Source of the DNA: Planctomycetales bacterium
GTDB lineage: Bacteria; Planctomycetota; Planctomycetia; Planctomycetales; Planctomycetaceae
DNA length: 49,080 bases
Assembly (NCBI GenBank): GCA_016235885.1
Contig: JACRIH010000379.1
Location: 1 to 49,080, forward strand
Direction: 5' to 3'
The position numbers and the translations under genes were made by a program. This document shows positions 9,801 to 17,901 of the stretch, piece by piece; the first letter of the stretch is position 1, and each line of letters starts with the position of its first letter. The notes beneath the pieces were generated by a model, which was not told where the DNA came from, searched no databases, and saw only the letters and a list, made by a program, of their open reading frames with translations.

Positions 9801-11323
9801 TGCGTCTGACGCAGATCGAGCTGTGCCGGCACCTTGCCGTCCGCCGACTCGATCTCGATGTTCCACAGCCCGGTCAGATTCAATTCGCTCCCTGCGGGGC
9901 TGGCCGGTAGAATCGGTGCCGCGTCCTTGTGGTATTCGAATTTGATCCCGTCCGCGAACACGAACCGCACTTTGCTGCGTTCGTCATCGAACGCCCCCGT
10001 CATTACGACCACATGAGCCAGTTTGCCCGGCGTAAGCGTGCCGAGTCGATTTTGTTGTCCAAGCAGCGCAGCCGCGTCCCGCGTGAGGGCGGCGAGGGCC
10101 GCTTCGCGTGACAATCCCAACTTGATCGCCAGTCGAAGCGACTTGAACACGTCCGCCGGCTCCTTCATCCCTTCCGAGCTCACCGCGAACGGAATCTTTG
10201 CAGTCGGTAACGCCGCCAGGCCGGCCACACGCTCCTTCCATCGGTCTCGACGATCCTGTTGCACTCGCAACGGCTCTTTCTTCTTGGGAGCGAGCGTGTT
10301 CGCGCTTTGATCCGTTTCGATCTTGGGTTCGTCTCCAAAATCCAACCGGGCGATGACACCAATGGTTCGCGGTTTGAGTTCGTCGACGCAACGAAAGGCA
10401 TCACGTCCACCCCACACGATCGGTTTCAGTTGGTGCTCCTCGCTGAACGCAAGCGCCCGGCGAATGTCATCCACGCCGTTGGCAACGAAGAGTGGCGTGC
10501 GGCGTTGCTGGAGCAGTTCGTACAGCATGTCGAGCCCCGCATCGTGCGCCGGCCGTTCGACCCCGGCGACCCCTTCACTGTACAGCTTGAGTTGCTGCGC
10601 ATGATGATTCGCGTCAGAGAACGCCTGCCGCAAGTGAGCAAACGCACCCATCAATGTCGCGGGATAGCCGGACGAACCAGGCGCGAACAATTGCAGTTCA
10701 GCAACCGTCGGACTGGCGAGCAGCGATTCCCGTTGCGGTGTGCCGCTCGTACTGACCAGCGCTCCGAGTCCCGATGCGACCCGCCCCGAAGGGACCACGT
10801 GCAACGCGGTGAACCCCAATTTGCGACGGTTCTCCAGTTGCGGTGCCTCAAGTTTTAGCGCGTCGGCGGAGAGAAAATCGGGGGTCAGGCTCTTTCGATT
10901 ATCAGGTGGCGTGGCCGCCAGCGCGAAGCGTCCGAAGTCGATGGGCCGACTTCCTGGCAGCACGGGAAGTTTGTTTGAATCAATCCCGTCCGAGGTGGCC
11001 GCGTCGATGAACCCGGAGTAGACCGTGAGCCCTACCGCGTCGATCACTTCGGCGTCGGACGGGATTTCCACATCCTTTCCCACCGCCACGATGAGGCCGT
11101 TGCGAATGATGACTCGTCCCTCGTCCAACACTTCTTCCGGTGAGACGACAACCCGGGCCTTCACGATCGCGAACGCTTTCGGCTCAAACCCCACCGCGCG
11201 ATCCGCCGCCAAACTCGATCCGCCGCGCAGCCCGATCATTAGCGAAGCGTACAAGAGAATCGCCGAGCAACAAACGATGCACGAGGACTGGAACCAGCGC
11301 GGAGTCGGGGGTTGCGTTCGCAT
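6872..11323 (-). CDS. Secreted three-domain amidohydrolase-like protein
   Basis: A very large (1483-residue) exported protein. The ATG at 11321-11323 opens a signal peptide (CIVCCSAILLYASLMIGL); the open frame extends 28 codons further upstream without signal character. Three amidohydrolase-type units follow: about 45-460, 640-1050 and 1085-1465. A beta-rich spacer (about 487-590) separates the first two. Only the middle unit has the metal-binding HxH (LIDTHSHIMFP near 703), a second HSH (near 866) and the late Asp (SDDPE near 947). In units 1 and 3 the HxH position reads FIDAATSDG and LIDAGTTVG, so they may not bind metal in the usual way. Usual family members are 400-500 residues, or double. 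Substrate unknown; an imidazolonepropionase- or dipeptidase-like hydrolysis outside the cytoplasm is inferred. Confidence 0.88.
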   Translation of the reverse strand: MRTQPPTPRWFQSSCIVCCSAILLYASLMIGLRGGSSLAADRAVGFEPKAFAIVKARVVVSPEEVLDEGRVIIRNGLIVAVGKDVEIPSDAEVIDAVGLTVYSGFIDAATSDGIDSNKLPVLPGSRPIDFGRFALAATPPDNRKSLTPDFLSADALKLEAPQLENRRKLGFTALHVVPSGRVASGLGALVSTSGTPQRESLLASPTVAELQLFAPGSSGYPATLMGAFAHLRQAFSDANHHAQQLKLYSEGVAGVERPAHDAGLDMLYELLQQRRTPLFVANGVDDIRRALAFSEEHQLKPIVWGGRDAFRCVDELKPRTIGVIARLDFGDEPKIETDQSANTLAPKKKEPLRVQQDRRDRWKERVAGLAALPTAKIPFAVSSEGMKEPADVFKSLRLAIKLGLSREAALAALTRDAAALLGQQNRLGTLTPGKLAHVVVMTGAFDDERSKVRFVFADGIKFEYHKDAAPILPASPAGSELNLTGLWNIEIESADGKVPAQLDLRQTQQAISGVFHSSQGDGKVTSGKIADKKLELVVAIGVGAQSLELKLAADVNPEQRDALAGTLKSAFGGATKWTATRKPAPAPTETKPEAGKNPVQLTLEDGNPAANAKSGDPATKVAIELPTELDSDRQRQGTPTNGNLFVKNGIVFVSGREFVPNTSIAIKQGKIVAIGADLKPDDGVEVLDAAGRYVTPGLIDTHSHIMFPEGLSGVNEATLSIVPEVRVKDVVRSDDPASYRARAGGLTTARLLHGSANTIGGQDAVVKMKYGEPSRNQILRDNPQGVKFALGENVKFQTNRFPNTRLGVEATINRAFLEAADYRRRWMEHNAAVAKLPAEAARPLPPRRDLRLEALTGILDHQIFIHSHCYRADEIMMLLRVTSNLGIRVWSLQHVLEGYKVAPEIVAHGASCSTFSDWWAYKVEAYDATPYNLALLQEAGANVVIKSDDPELIRHMSVEAAKTVRYGGLSPEAALRTITLNSAKELGIAERIGSIDVGKDADLAIFSGHPLSALSRCEYTIIDGEVLFSRASQPSAMSSAAAATSGQPLVLALPTAEVRAKKLDLALSPTGRYALVGATVHPVDADDIADGTLIIDGDKITGVGDRLKVQVPTDTKMIDVAGLHVYPGLIDAGTTVGLVEIGKVRETHDDKESGLFQPDLRAAVAVNPDSELIPVARAGGITTILIRPSGGIISGQASIIKLDGWTVPEMTMDLEAGLQITWPQGKETEKPIEELREFLAQGRLYHQINMNGKSKDGEKPNDAAAVANGRTIADPRYESLGPYLRGEKLIFVEANRRQEIAEALLFAEKEKLKIVITGGLDAWKLADELKKRDVPVILGPVMHAPVEEHDPFDAPYAAAGRLHEAGVTFCIRSNHGPNSRNVPFEAGMAAAYGLPVDVALKSVTLSAAKVLRLDDRIGSLTAGKLANVIVTDGSPLQQTSQYKAIFVNGRPYTAESRHTRLYEKYRGRLQEVRGKQGQPVAGQ

Positions 11324-12202
11324 GGGCGTCCGTCGAGAGTTTGCGAGAAGTTTCGTCGAGCTGCGCGGCCGATCAACGAATCGACAGCCTCGGCATGGCT
11401 TTCCCAAGCTAACATCCGCGCCGATCTCTGCCTATCGTTTGTTTCTCATCCGACCGGGAAAAACCTGATATTCTTCGCAGACATCAATTGACACAAGTCC
11501 GCCGAAAGCTAACATACCACCACAGTTGATGTCTCAGATCTGGCTGAGGCAATCAAAAATCCGGCCCCGTAAGTGTGTTGCCGGATCGACAGGAAACAGA
11601 GTTGGTGGCACAGCCCCCTCGGAAGCCTGATTCGCTCGGTTTGAAATGAATGAACCCCGACGATCGGCTGGTTGAAAAAGTTCAACCCCTCATGCTCTTT
11701 GAGAGTGGGTGTTATTTTGGTGCCGCGAAGTTCGCCTGAATCTCGCACGAATGTTGCGGTGGGCGAACGTTGGTTTTTGCGGTTGGTTACGTCCCGCACA
11801 GGAAATGGAACGCTGTTTCGCGAACCTCTCGCCACATGAATCGGTGGCCAAAGCCGGGAAAACCTCGGTCGCCCCTGAGGTCGTCTATGTGCGTCTCAAG
11901 CCGCGCGGGAATTCAGATTGCCAGTGCAGGTGCGTGTTAACGGATTAACTCAACCAGTCGTGACGATTTCAGTCGGATCGTGTGAGATTCGATTCGCTGT
12001 CGCGTGGCTAGGAGCCTGTCTTTGTCTGGGGAATAGGGATGTTTCCCTGCAACGCCGGAGCGAATGCTCCGACGTTAGCTGTTCGTCGGCGATGGCGTCG
12101 AACGGCTGAAGTGTGTGTCGGGAGGGCGGCATATTGTTCGAGGTGCCCCCACCGCCGCGTGCTCGAAATTGTTCGTATCAAATCTCTTTTGGAAGTTTGT
12201 GT
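11324..12202. other. 880-base region without a supported gene, including the rho leader
   Basis: Two short open frames (11509-11835 minus, 11709-11948 plus) have no family features or ribosome sites. A possible sigma70-type promoter on the plus strand reads TTGACA (11489-11494), 16 bases, TAACAT (11511-11516). A perfect hairpin, CGGAGC-GAAT-GCTCCG, lies at about 12056-12071. If that promoter is used, rho carries a leader of roughly 670 bases. Rho is autoregulated through its leader in several bacteria, so this region may hold control sequence. Confidence 0.4.
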
Positions 12203-13774
12203 ATGCCCCCGAAGCGTTCTGAGTCTGCCGACGACGAATCCGTCAATCCTCCCACCGAGTCTCGTTTACAAGACGAGGCCGATCATTTCATCGACGAAGT
12301 CGCGGGAGCTCGCGGCGATGGCGATTCGGACACCGGGCCGAGCGAACCTGCCGGGCAAGGCACTTCGTCGGGCGGAGAGCAATCGCCCTATCCTCGCCGT
12401 CGCCGCCGTCGTCGCCGCGGAAGTCCGCCGACTGGATCTCGTCCGGCAGGTGATCGGCCGCAGTACGGGAATGGCCAGAATTCGGGAGCGGGAGGCGGCC
12501 GTGCGCCGCGATCATTTCAGCATCAGGGCCAGAATGGCCGTGGGCGATTTCGGGGCCGAGACAGTAACAGTGGTAGTCGAGACAGTGGTGGACGCGACAA
12601 TGGTCGCAACAGCGAGCCGTATCGGGATTTCGACGATTCGCCAGGAGCGCCGATCATCGGCACATCCGAGGGTGTGTTGGAACTGCACCCCAAGGGGTAC
12701 GGGTTCTTGCGAGACACGAAGAACAATTACGCAGCAGTCAAGACCGACACGTTTGTACCTGGCTCGATGATTGAAAAGTATCACCTGCGCGAAGGTGTGA
12801 TGATTCGGGGCGGGATTTCTGCGGGCACGAAAGGGAATGGCGACCGGTTGCGGTCGATCGAGACTGTCGATGGCCGTACCGTGGAGGATTATCAAAAAAT
12901 CAAGCTGTTCGACGATCTGACCCCGGTTAATCCGTTCGAGCAAATTCGGATGGAAACGGGTCCGCAACCGATCACCATGCGGGTGTTGGATCTGCTGACG
13001 CCAATTGGCAAGGGGCAGCGAGCTCTCATCGTAGCTCCGCCGCGAACTGGCAAGACCATGTTGCTTCAGGAAATGGCCGACGCAGTCAGCACCAATCACC
13101 CTGAATTGCACCTGATTGTGCTATTGATCGACGAGCGCCCAGAGGAAGTGACGGAGATGCGGCGGCGAGTGCGCGGCGAAGTGATTGCGTCGTCGATGGA
13201 CCGCGATGTCGAAAGTCACGTGCGAATCAGTCAGCTCATTTTCGAACGCGGCAAGCGGCTGGCAGAAGCGGGTGGCGAGGTGTTTATTCTTCTGGACAGC
13301 ATCACGCGCACGGCGCGGGCGTTCAACAAGTGGGTGGGGAATTCGGGGCGTGGTCGCGGGACGATGTCGGGCGGACTGGATGTCAAAGCGCTCGACATCC
13401 CGAAAAAACTGTTCGGCACCGCGCGACGATTCGACGAGGGCGGGTCGCTCACCGTCGTGGCCACGGCACTCATCGAGACTGGCAGTCGCATGGACGAGGT
13501 GATCTTTCAGGAGTTCAAAGGGACCGGCAACATGGAAATGGTGCTGAATCGGCAGCTCGCCGACCGCCGGATCTGGCCGTCAATCGACATCGCACTGTCG
13601 GGCACGCGCCGTGAAGAGAAGATTCTCCCCAAGGATACGCTGGACGACATCATCTTGCTCCGCCGCAGCCTGGTCTCGCTCAGTTCGGTCGAAGCGATGG
13701 AACAACTCATCAAGACGCTGTCGAAATTCGCGTCGAACAAGGACTTCCTCGCCAAAGTACGTGCCATCCTTTAA
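12203..13774 (+). CDS. rho: Transcription termination factor Rho
   Basis: Hexameric RNA helicase that ends transcription of unstructured RNA. The 523-residue product has a long low-complexity N-terminus (about residues 1-145) rich in Arg, Gly, Ser and Asn, with an eight-residue Arg-rich run. Then come the cold-shock-like RNA-binding domain (GVLELHPKGYGFLRD) and the ATPase domain with Walker A PPRTGKTM, Walker B VLLIDERPEEV, and SGGLDVKALDIPKKLFGTAR. The C-terminus is normal. E. coli Rho is 419 residues, so the insert adds about 100. The start at 12203 follows GGAAG with seven bases spacing; the frame is open 30 codons further. It stands alone, convergent with the anti-sigma gene. Confidence 0.97.
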   Translation: MPPKRSESADDESVNPPTESRLQDEADHFIDEVAGARGDGDSDTGPSEPAGQGTSSGGEQSPYPRRRRRRRRGSPPTGSRPAGDRPQYGNGQNSGAGGGRAPRSFQHQGQNGRGRFRGRDSNSGSRDSGGRDNGRNSEPYRDFDDSPGAPIIGTSEGVLELHPKGYGFLRDTKNNYAAVKTDTFVPGSMIEKYHLREGVMIRGGISAGTKGNGDRLRSIETVDGRTVEDYQKIKLFDDLTPVNPFEQIRMETGPQPITMRVLDLLTPIGKGQRALIVAPPRTGKTMLLQEMADAVSTNHPELHLIVLLIDERPEEVTEMRRRVRGEVIASSMDRDVESHVRISQLIFERGKRLAEAGGEVFILLDSITRTARAFNKWVGNSGRGRGTMSGGLDVKALDIPKKLFGTARRFDEGGSLTVVATALIETGSRMDEVIFQEFKGTGNMEMVLNRQLADRRIWPSIDIALSGTRREEKILPKDTLDDIILLRRSLVSLSSVEAMEQLIKTLSKFASNKDFLAKVRAIL

Positions 13775-13825
13775 CCGATCAGACTTGTCTAATTCCGTTG
13801 CCGATCGGACGAAAACCTCATCACG

Positions 13826-14704
13826 TCACGCAGACCCTGATCGCTGCCATAACAGGCGCAGATCTCCCTCAGTGCCTCGAACGTAGCAGAGGTACACCAA
13901 ATCGCCTTCCCTCCACACCGAGACAAAGACACCCGTCGCCAACGGGATCGCGGTGGATTGGAGGAACGAAGTTTCCGAGGGCACACTGCTGATTTCCAAT
14001 GCCTCGAGCGGAACGACGACCAAGGCCACTGGGATCGGCCGAGATTTGCCTGTGATTTCGAGGAAGTAGGCGGCAGCACGGCGACGCTGCCCGCGTGACT
14101 GCAAGGTCGCCAAATATGGTCCGCGAAGTCCATTGGCTCGCAAGTTGTTCTGCGGAAGAAGTGCGGACTGTCCCGCCTCGAAATCCACGAACGGGACACT
14201 GTGATCGGCGCTCGTTCCGATCAGCGGCACGAGTTGTCCGTGCAGCGATTCCAGCGACATTTTTGGCAGTGGTGCCGCGAAAAACAAAAAGTAGATCGCG
14301 ACCGGCACAAGCAAAGAGCAGGCGATCAACGCGATTCTTCGAGTCACTCTTAGCGATGTCGCGGATGTCAACGGACGCTGGACCAAGGGTTCAACGCTCC
14401 TCGGCAATTTGACGTGGTTGTCGCCCTCGTTGACAGGGACGGCACCTTCTTGCGTTGCCACTTCCGCGGTTGCCACTCGGGAAGCCAAGTTTAGAATCAG
14501 CCGTACTCGCAGTCCGGAAGGAACGGCCACATCTTGCATAATCTGGCTGACCGCCGAATCGAACTTCTGACGCTGTCGAGCCAGTTCCATACATTCTGTG
14601 CAGGTCTCGAAGTGCTCGGAAACCGAGACCGCATCGAACTCGGGAGGCACCTCGCCCGGTCGACTCAACCAATCCAAGGCTGCTCTTGCGGTGTGGCAAT
14701 TCAT
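13826..14704 (-). CDS. Membrane anti-sigma factor with zinc-finger motif (putative)
   Basis: A 292-residue protein with H31-x3-C35-x2-C38 (HFETCTEC), the zinc-associated anti-sigma (zf-HC2-like) pattern, near the N-terminus. One membrane helix spans about 123-145 (IALIACSLLVPVAIYFLFF), and the region after it is extracytoplasmic, with no recognised domain. It follows the ECF sigma gene on the same strand, which fits a sigma/anti-sigma pair. I chose the ATG at 14702-14704 because MNCHTARAAL is a typical family start. The frame stays open to 14800, which would overlap the sigma gene by 23 bases. Ligand or signal is not visible. Confidence 0.78.
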   Translation of the reverse strand: MNCHTARAALDWLSRPGEVPPEFDAVSVSEHFETCTECMELARQRQKFDSAVSQIMQDVAVPSGLRVRLILNLASRVATAEVATQEGAVPVNEGDNHVKLPRSVEPLVQRPLTSATSLRVTRRIALIACSLLVPVAIYFLFFAAPLPKMSLESLHGQLVPLIGTSADHSVPFVDFEAGQSALLPQNNLRANGLRGPYLATLQSRGQRRRAAAYFLEITGKSRPIPVALVVVPLEALEISSVPSETSFLQSTAIPLATGVFVSVWREGDLVYLCYVRGTEGDLRLLWQRSGSA

Positions 14705-14777
14705 GGAAAATTCGCAGTGATTCAACTCGACGAACGAAAAATGATGATGGTCGAAATCCAAAGTGTGTTGGCGGCGG

Positions 14778-15290
14778 TCACGGAGTGTCGGAGGTTGCAT
14801 AACCCACCAGCCGCCTGCGCAGGAACGCTTTGCCCCGCGACAGTCGACTCATCACCGTCCCCAGCGCCACACCCAACTGATCAGCGATTTCCGCGTACGA
14901 AAACTCTTCGAAGTAAAACAGGATCAACGGTGATCGAAACTCCTCCGGCAATTCGTTGAGTACTCGCTGGAGTTGTTCCGAATCGATGTCGGCGTCCAAG
15001 ATTGCTTCGCCAACAGAATCAACCACATTGTCGAGCGACTCCCAGCCAACTGCCGATTCCCGACGCACGTTTTTCAAATACTGATTCCGCAGAATCGTGA
15101 ACAGCCACGACTTCGCCCGGTTCGGCTCCCGAAGTTGATCCCACTTGACCGCCGCAGCCAGAAATGTCTGCTGAGTCAAGTCGTCTGCTTCGGCGGATGA
15201 ACCGCTAAGTCGGTACGCGTAGCGGTAGAGTGAGGCATAATGCTGATCTACCAAACGCGTCAGCAGCGGCTCGCACTGTCGCTGGCTCAT
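14778..15290 (-). CDS. ECF-type RNA polymerase sigma factor
   Basis: A 170-residue sigma70-family factor. Region 2 covers about residues 9-75 (YRYAYRLSGSSAEADDLTQQTF, split by the usual helices, then KSWLFTILRN). Region 4 covers about 105-160 (LNELPEEFRSP, FEEFSYAEIADQLGVALGTV, MSRLSRG). Regions 1 and 3 are absent, as expected for group 4. It probably directs polymerase to a small regulon in response to an envelope or stress signal passed through the membrane anti-sigma factor encoded immediately downstream. I could not identify an autoregulatory promoter with confidence. Confidence 0.94.
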   Translation of the reverse strand: MSQRQCEPLLTRLVDQHYASLYRYAYRLSGSSAEADDLTQQTFLAAAVKWDQLREPNRAKSWLFTILRNQYLKNVRRESAVGWESLDNVVDSVGEAILDADIDSEQLQRVLNELPEEFRSPLILFYFEEFSYAEIADQLGVALGTVMSRLSRGKAFLRRRLVGYATSDTP

Positions 15291-15636
15291 GGCATATTCA
15301 CTTGGTATGACCCGCCGTCCATTCGATTATTCCCAAAATCCCCAATGTTTTGGCGGCAATCCGAAATCTTGGCGTTTGGCAACTCGCCGTGTCCACCTAC
15401 GTTGAATCGCGTCGACCAGTCGACTAGACTCCTGTGCCCTGCGTGCAAGCGGGGTTTCGTGGCTTGGCTCGGGTGCTAGCCCGAGTTCCGGCACGAACAT
15501 CATCTCAAGGAGTTCGCGTAACTTCTTGGGAATAATCCCGCCCCGTAGCGCATCCTACCTGAGTGAATACTTCCCCGTCGTGGGGTAGACAATGGTTATT
15601 GTGGTCCAACGAAAAATCAATTCCAAGGAGAACACC
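15291..15636. other. Intergenic region between divergent sigma and lipoprotein genes
   Basis: No supported gene. It contains a small palindrome, CTCGGG-TGCTAG-CCCGAG (15468-15485), and a hairpin CCCCGTCGTGGGG shortly before the lipoprotein gene. Promoters for both flanking genes must lie here, but no strong consensus box stands out. Confidence 0.4.
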
Positions 15637-15915
15637 ATGAAGCGAGTTTTGGCATTGCTGGTTGTGTGCGGTTTTGCGGTGGCATTGGTCGGTTGCGGAG
15701 AATCAGCCGCGCCGCCAGCGAAAGCTCCGGTTGCTGGAACACCTGTTGCTCCGGCGGGCCATGCGGAACCGGCTGCGGCCGCTCCCGCCGAGGGCGAGAA
15801 GAAGGAAGAGGCTGCTCCCGCCGAAGGCGAGAAAAAGGAAGAGGCCGCTCCCGCTGAAAAACCCGCTGAGGAAAAGAAGGAAGAAGCGAAGCCCGCCGAA
15901 GAGAAGAAGGAATAG
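15637..15915 (+). CDS. Small Ala/Lys/Glu-rich lipoprotein
   Basis: A 92-residue lipoprotein. The signal peptide MKRVLALLVVCGFAVALVGC ends in a clear lipobox (LVGC), so Cys20 should be lipidated. The mature part is nearly all Ala, Pro, Glu and Lys, with APAEGEKKEEA repeated twice and PAEEKKEEA-like units after it. It is probably an extended, disordered spacer in the periplasm or on the cell surface. The start at 15637 follows AAGGAG (15624-15629) with seven bases spacing, one of the best ribosome sites in the window; the frame is open 15 codons further. No function can be assigned. Confidence 0.82.
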   Translation: MKRVLALLVVCGFAVALVGCGESAAPPAKAPVAGTPVAPAGHAEPAAAAPAEGEKKEEAAPAEGEKKEEAAPAEKPAEEKKEEAKPAEEKKE

Positions 15916-15947
15916 CTCTGCGTTGCGGCAATTCGAGAAAACAACAC

Positions 15948-15974
15948 GAGGGAGAACCTATCGGGTTCTCCCTC
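15948..15974 (+). terminator. Hairpin terminator after the lipoprotein gene
   Basis: Perfect 11-base arms GAGGGAGAACC (15948-15958) and GGTTCTCCCTC (15964-15974) enclose a five-base loop, followed by GGTCGTTT. It lies between the convergent lipoprotein and thioredoxin genes, so it may serve both strands. The T run is short. Confidence 0.72.
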
Positions 15975-15980
15975 GGTCGT

Positions 15981-16928
15981 TTACAGCTTGTTCGAATCGC
16001 GGCTGGAGATTTGAGTATCTCCTTCCGATGTGGTTCGCGGCCGAATATCGCTGGGTTTCAACGACTGCTGAGAGCGGACGTACTTGGTCGGTGTCGCCTT
16101 GAAGCGAGTCCGGGAACCCGTGCTTTCAAACAGGAAAAGTTGTCCGTCGAAGTACGCTCCCCAGCGTGTGTCGCCCGCCACAGCGACTGACGTTTCCGTC
16201 AGGACAACTGGGTCGCATCCGAGGAACTTTGGGGCGTACCGCTCGGGCTGGGCTTTGAATTCCTGCAACTCTTGCGATCCGAACAGGTAGTAGGTCTGTC
16301 CTTGATGGATGCACGAAAAATCTTTCGATCCGAGTTTCCAAGTCCGAGTCGTGCGTAATGTCACCGGGCAATATCCATCCAAGCCGACCAAGCCTGTAGT
16401 CACCGAATTGGCCGCAGGAGGTCGCTGGCCATCGATTCCCGGACCATCGGACTGAGACCTAGATTGCGGCTTTGTCTTGGCGACACCTTGTTTCTTGATC
16501 GCTTCATACCGGGCATCAGCACGCGCCAAAGTGGACAGGTAGCTGTCCTTCGATTGGTAGCCTTGGGACGAATTCAGCACACGACCCTGCGGAGTGATGA
16601 TGACGTCGGACGGAAACGCTTCGATGTCGAATCGATCTTTCAAGTCGGGGTGCATTTCCCCATCGACCTTGACTGCCACGACACCTGCTTCGAGAAATCG
16701 GAGCATTTCCGGCGTGTTGAGAACCTCGCGCTCCATCCGTTTGCACGGCGGGCACCATGTCGCATGGAAATGGACGAGCAGCACGCAGTCGCGGCGTGTC
16801 GCTTCTTCTAGGGCACGGTTGAAATTGTCGTGCCAGACGACCTTGCCGTCGGGAGGCGCACCCATCACCGCATTGAACAGTGCTGGCGCGACGACCAGCC
16901 CCACCAAGATTGATGACACGAAGCGCAT
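15981..16928 (-). CDS. Secreted thioredoxin-fold protein with two YHS-like repeats
   Basis: A 315-residue protein from the ATG at 16926-16928. A signal peptide (FVSSILVGLVVAPALFNAVMG) precedes a thioredoxin domain (about 30-140) with the redox motif WCPPC in HATWCPPCKRM, as in DsbD-gamma/thioredoxin-like thiol reductases. The C-terminal part (about 180-290) holds a unit beginning GLDGYCPVTL with GQTYYLFGSQELQEF and PERYAP. A second unit begins GCDPVVL, with FDGQLFLFES. Both resemble YHS-type modules, which often bind or deliver metals. It may maintain a thiol or metal centre outside the cytoplasm; the partner is unknown. The longer start (16976) lacks signal-peptide character at its beginning. 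Confidence 0.85.
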   Translation of the reverse strand: MRFVSSILVGLVVAPALFNAVMGAPPDGKVVWHDNFNRALEEATRRDCVLLVHFHATWCPPCKRMEREVLNTPEMLRFLEAGVVAVKVDGEMHPDLKDRFDIEAFPSDVIITPQGRVLNSSQGYQSKDSYLSTLARADARYEAIKKQGVAKTKPQSRSQSDGPGIDGQRPPAANSVTTGLVGLDGYCPVTLRTTRTWKLGSKDFSCIHQGQTYYLFGSQELQEFKAQPERYAPKFLGCDPVVLTETSVAVAGDTRWGAYFDGQLFLFESTGSRTRFKATPTKYVRSQQSLKPSDIRPRTTSEGDTQISSRDSNKL

Positions 16929-17198
16929 CGTTGACCACCCCGCACCGCTGTCGATGGCACAGCCTCGCGAACTCACTTCTCGTTGATGTGACCGCTTAGC
17001 ATCTTCATCTTCTCATCGGCGATGGGACTTGCGCGAGTTCTCCACCAGTTTTCCGAATCCCCGACGATTCGCGGGGCGAGTGACAACGTGTCGGCCGATG
17101 GGGTTGTATCGGGAGAGAAGTCTGCCGAGATCGTTCGAATGGCGTGATCGGCACGATCCGCAAAATCGGCATTGATCAAGAGGACGATCGGCTGGCGT

Positions 17199-17861
17199 TC
17201 ACCAATGCAGGGGGTGACGCTGCAACGGGTCCATGGGTTCAACGAACGCGTCCGGTTCCGACCAGTCGCCTCTCGGTGGACGAGCGCCAGCGATTCCAGC
17301 AGTCGAGAGAAAATTACTCAATAACAAATGCCCGGACTGAGTCAGTACCGATTCGGGGTGAAACTGAACGCCAAACAACGGCTGCGACCGATGGACGAGC
17401 GCCATCGGTATGCCATCGTCGGTGCGCGCCGTGATCCGCAATTCCAGTGGTAGCGACGCTTCCTCGACCACAAGGGAATGATAGCGAGTCGCGCGTAACG
17501 GACTGGGCAGTCCGGAAAAGATCCCTTCGCCGTCGTGGTGAATCAGCGACGTCCGCCCATGTACCGGTTCGCGAGCACGAATCACACGGCCACCCAGCGC
17601 CACCGTAATCGCCTGATGCCCGAGGCAAACGCCGAGCATCGGCACGTCATCGGCGAGCGAGCGAATCAATTCCAGGCACACGCCCGCGTCGTTCGGCGTG
17701 CAGGGGCCGGGAGACAACACGATCGCCTGCGGCCGCAGCGAACGAACCTCGTCCACTGTGACCGCATCGTTGCGAACGACGCGTGCCTCGCAGCCCAACT
17801 CGGTGAAATACCGGGCGAGGTTGTAGACGAAACTGTCGTAGTTATCGATCAGCAAAATCAT
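17199..17861 (-). CDS. pabA: Aminodeoxychorismate synthase glutaminase subunit (PabA/TrpG type)
   Basis: Class I glutamine amidotransferase that hands ammonia to the chorismate-binding partner. The 220-residue product begins MILLIDNYDSF and carries the triad Cys79 (GVCLGHQ), His168 and Glu170 (FHPES), plus the oxyanion segment SPGPCTP. PabA and TrpG are not separable from sequence alone and many organisms share one subunit. The immediate neighbour, 40 bases upstream in the operon, is a PabB-type enzyme, so PabA is favoured. The C-terminus is about 30 residues longer than usual. ATG 17859-17861 is chosen over one six codons upstream by family N-terminus. Confidence 0.92.
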   Translation of the reverse strand: MILLIDNYDSFVYNLARYFTELGCEARVVRNDAVTVDEVRSLRPQAIVLSPGPCTPNDAGVCLELIRSLADDVPMLGVCLGHQAITVALGGRVIRAREPVHGRTSLIHHDGEGIFSGLPSPLRATRYHSLVVEEASLPLELRITARTDDGIPMALVHRSQPLFGVQFHPESVLTQSGHLLLSNFLSTAGIAGARPPRGDWSEPDAFVEPMDPLQRHPLHW

Positions 17862-17901
17862 GGTGAGTACCGAGTGCAAGCGAAGCGTTGTTGCCCAGCA
17901 T

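Noticed and set aside
11509-11835. A 108-codon frame on the minus strand upstream of rho
   Set aside because: No signal, domain or ribosome site; composition unlike neighbouring genes.
11709-11948. A 79-codon frame on the plus strand upstream of rho
   Set aside because: No ribosome site, and it overlaps another equally weak frame.
16973-17242. An 89-codon open frame between pabA and the thioredoxin gene
   Set aside because: Starts inside pabA, has no ribosome site and no family features. It remains a weak possibility for a small gene.
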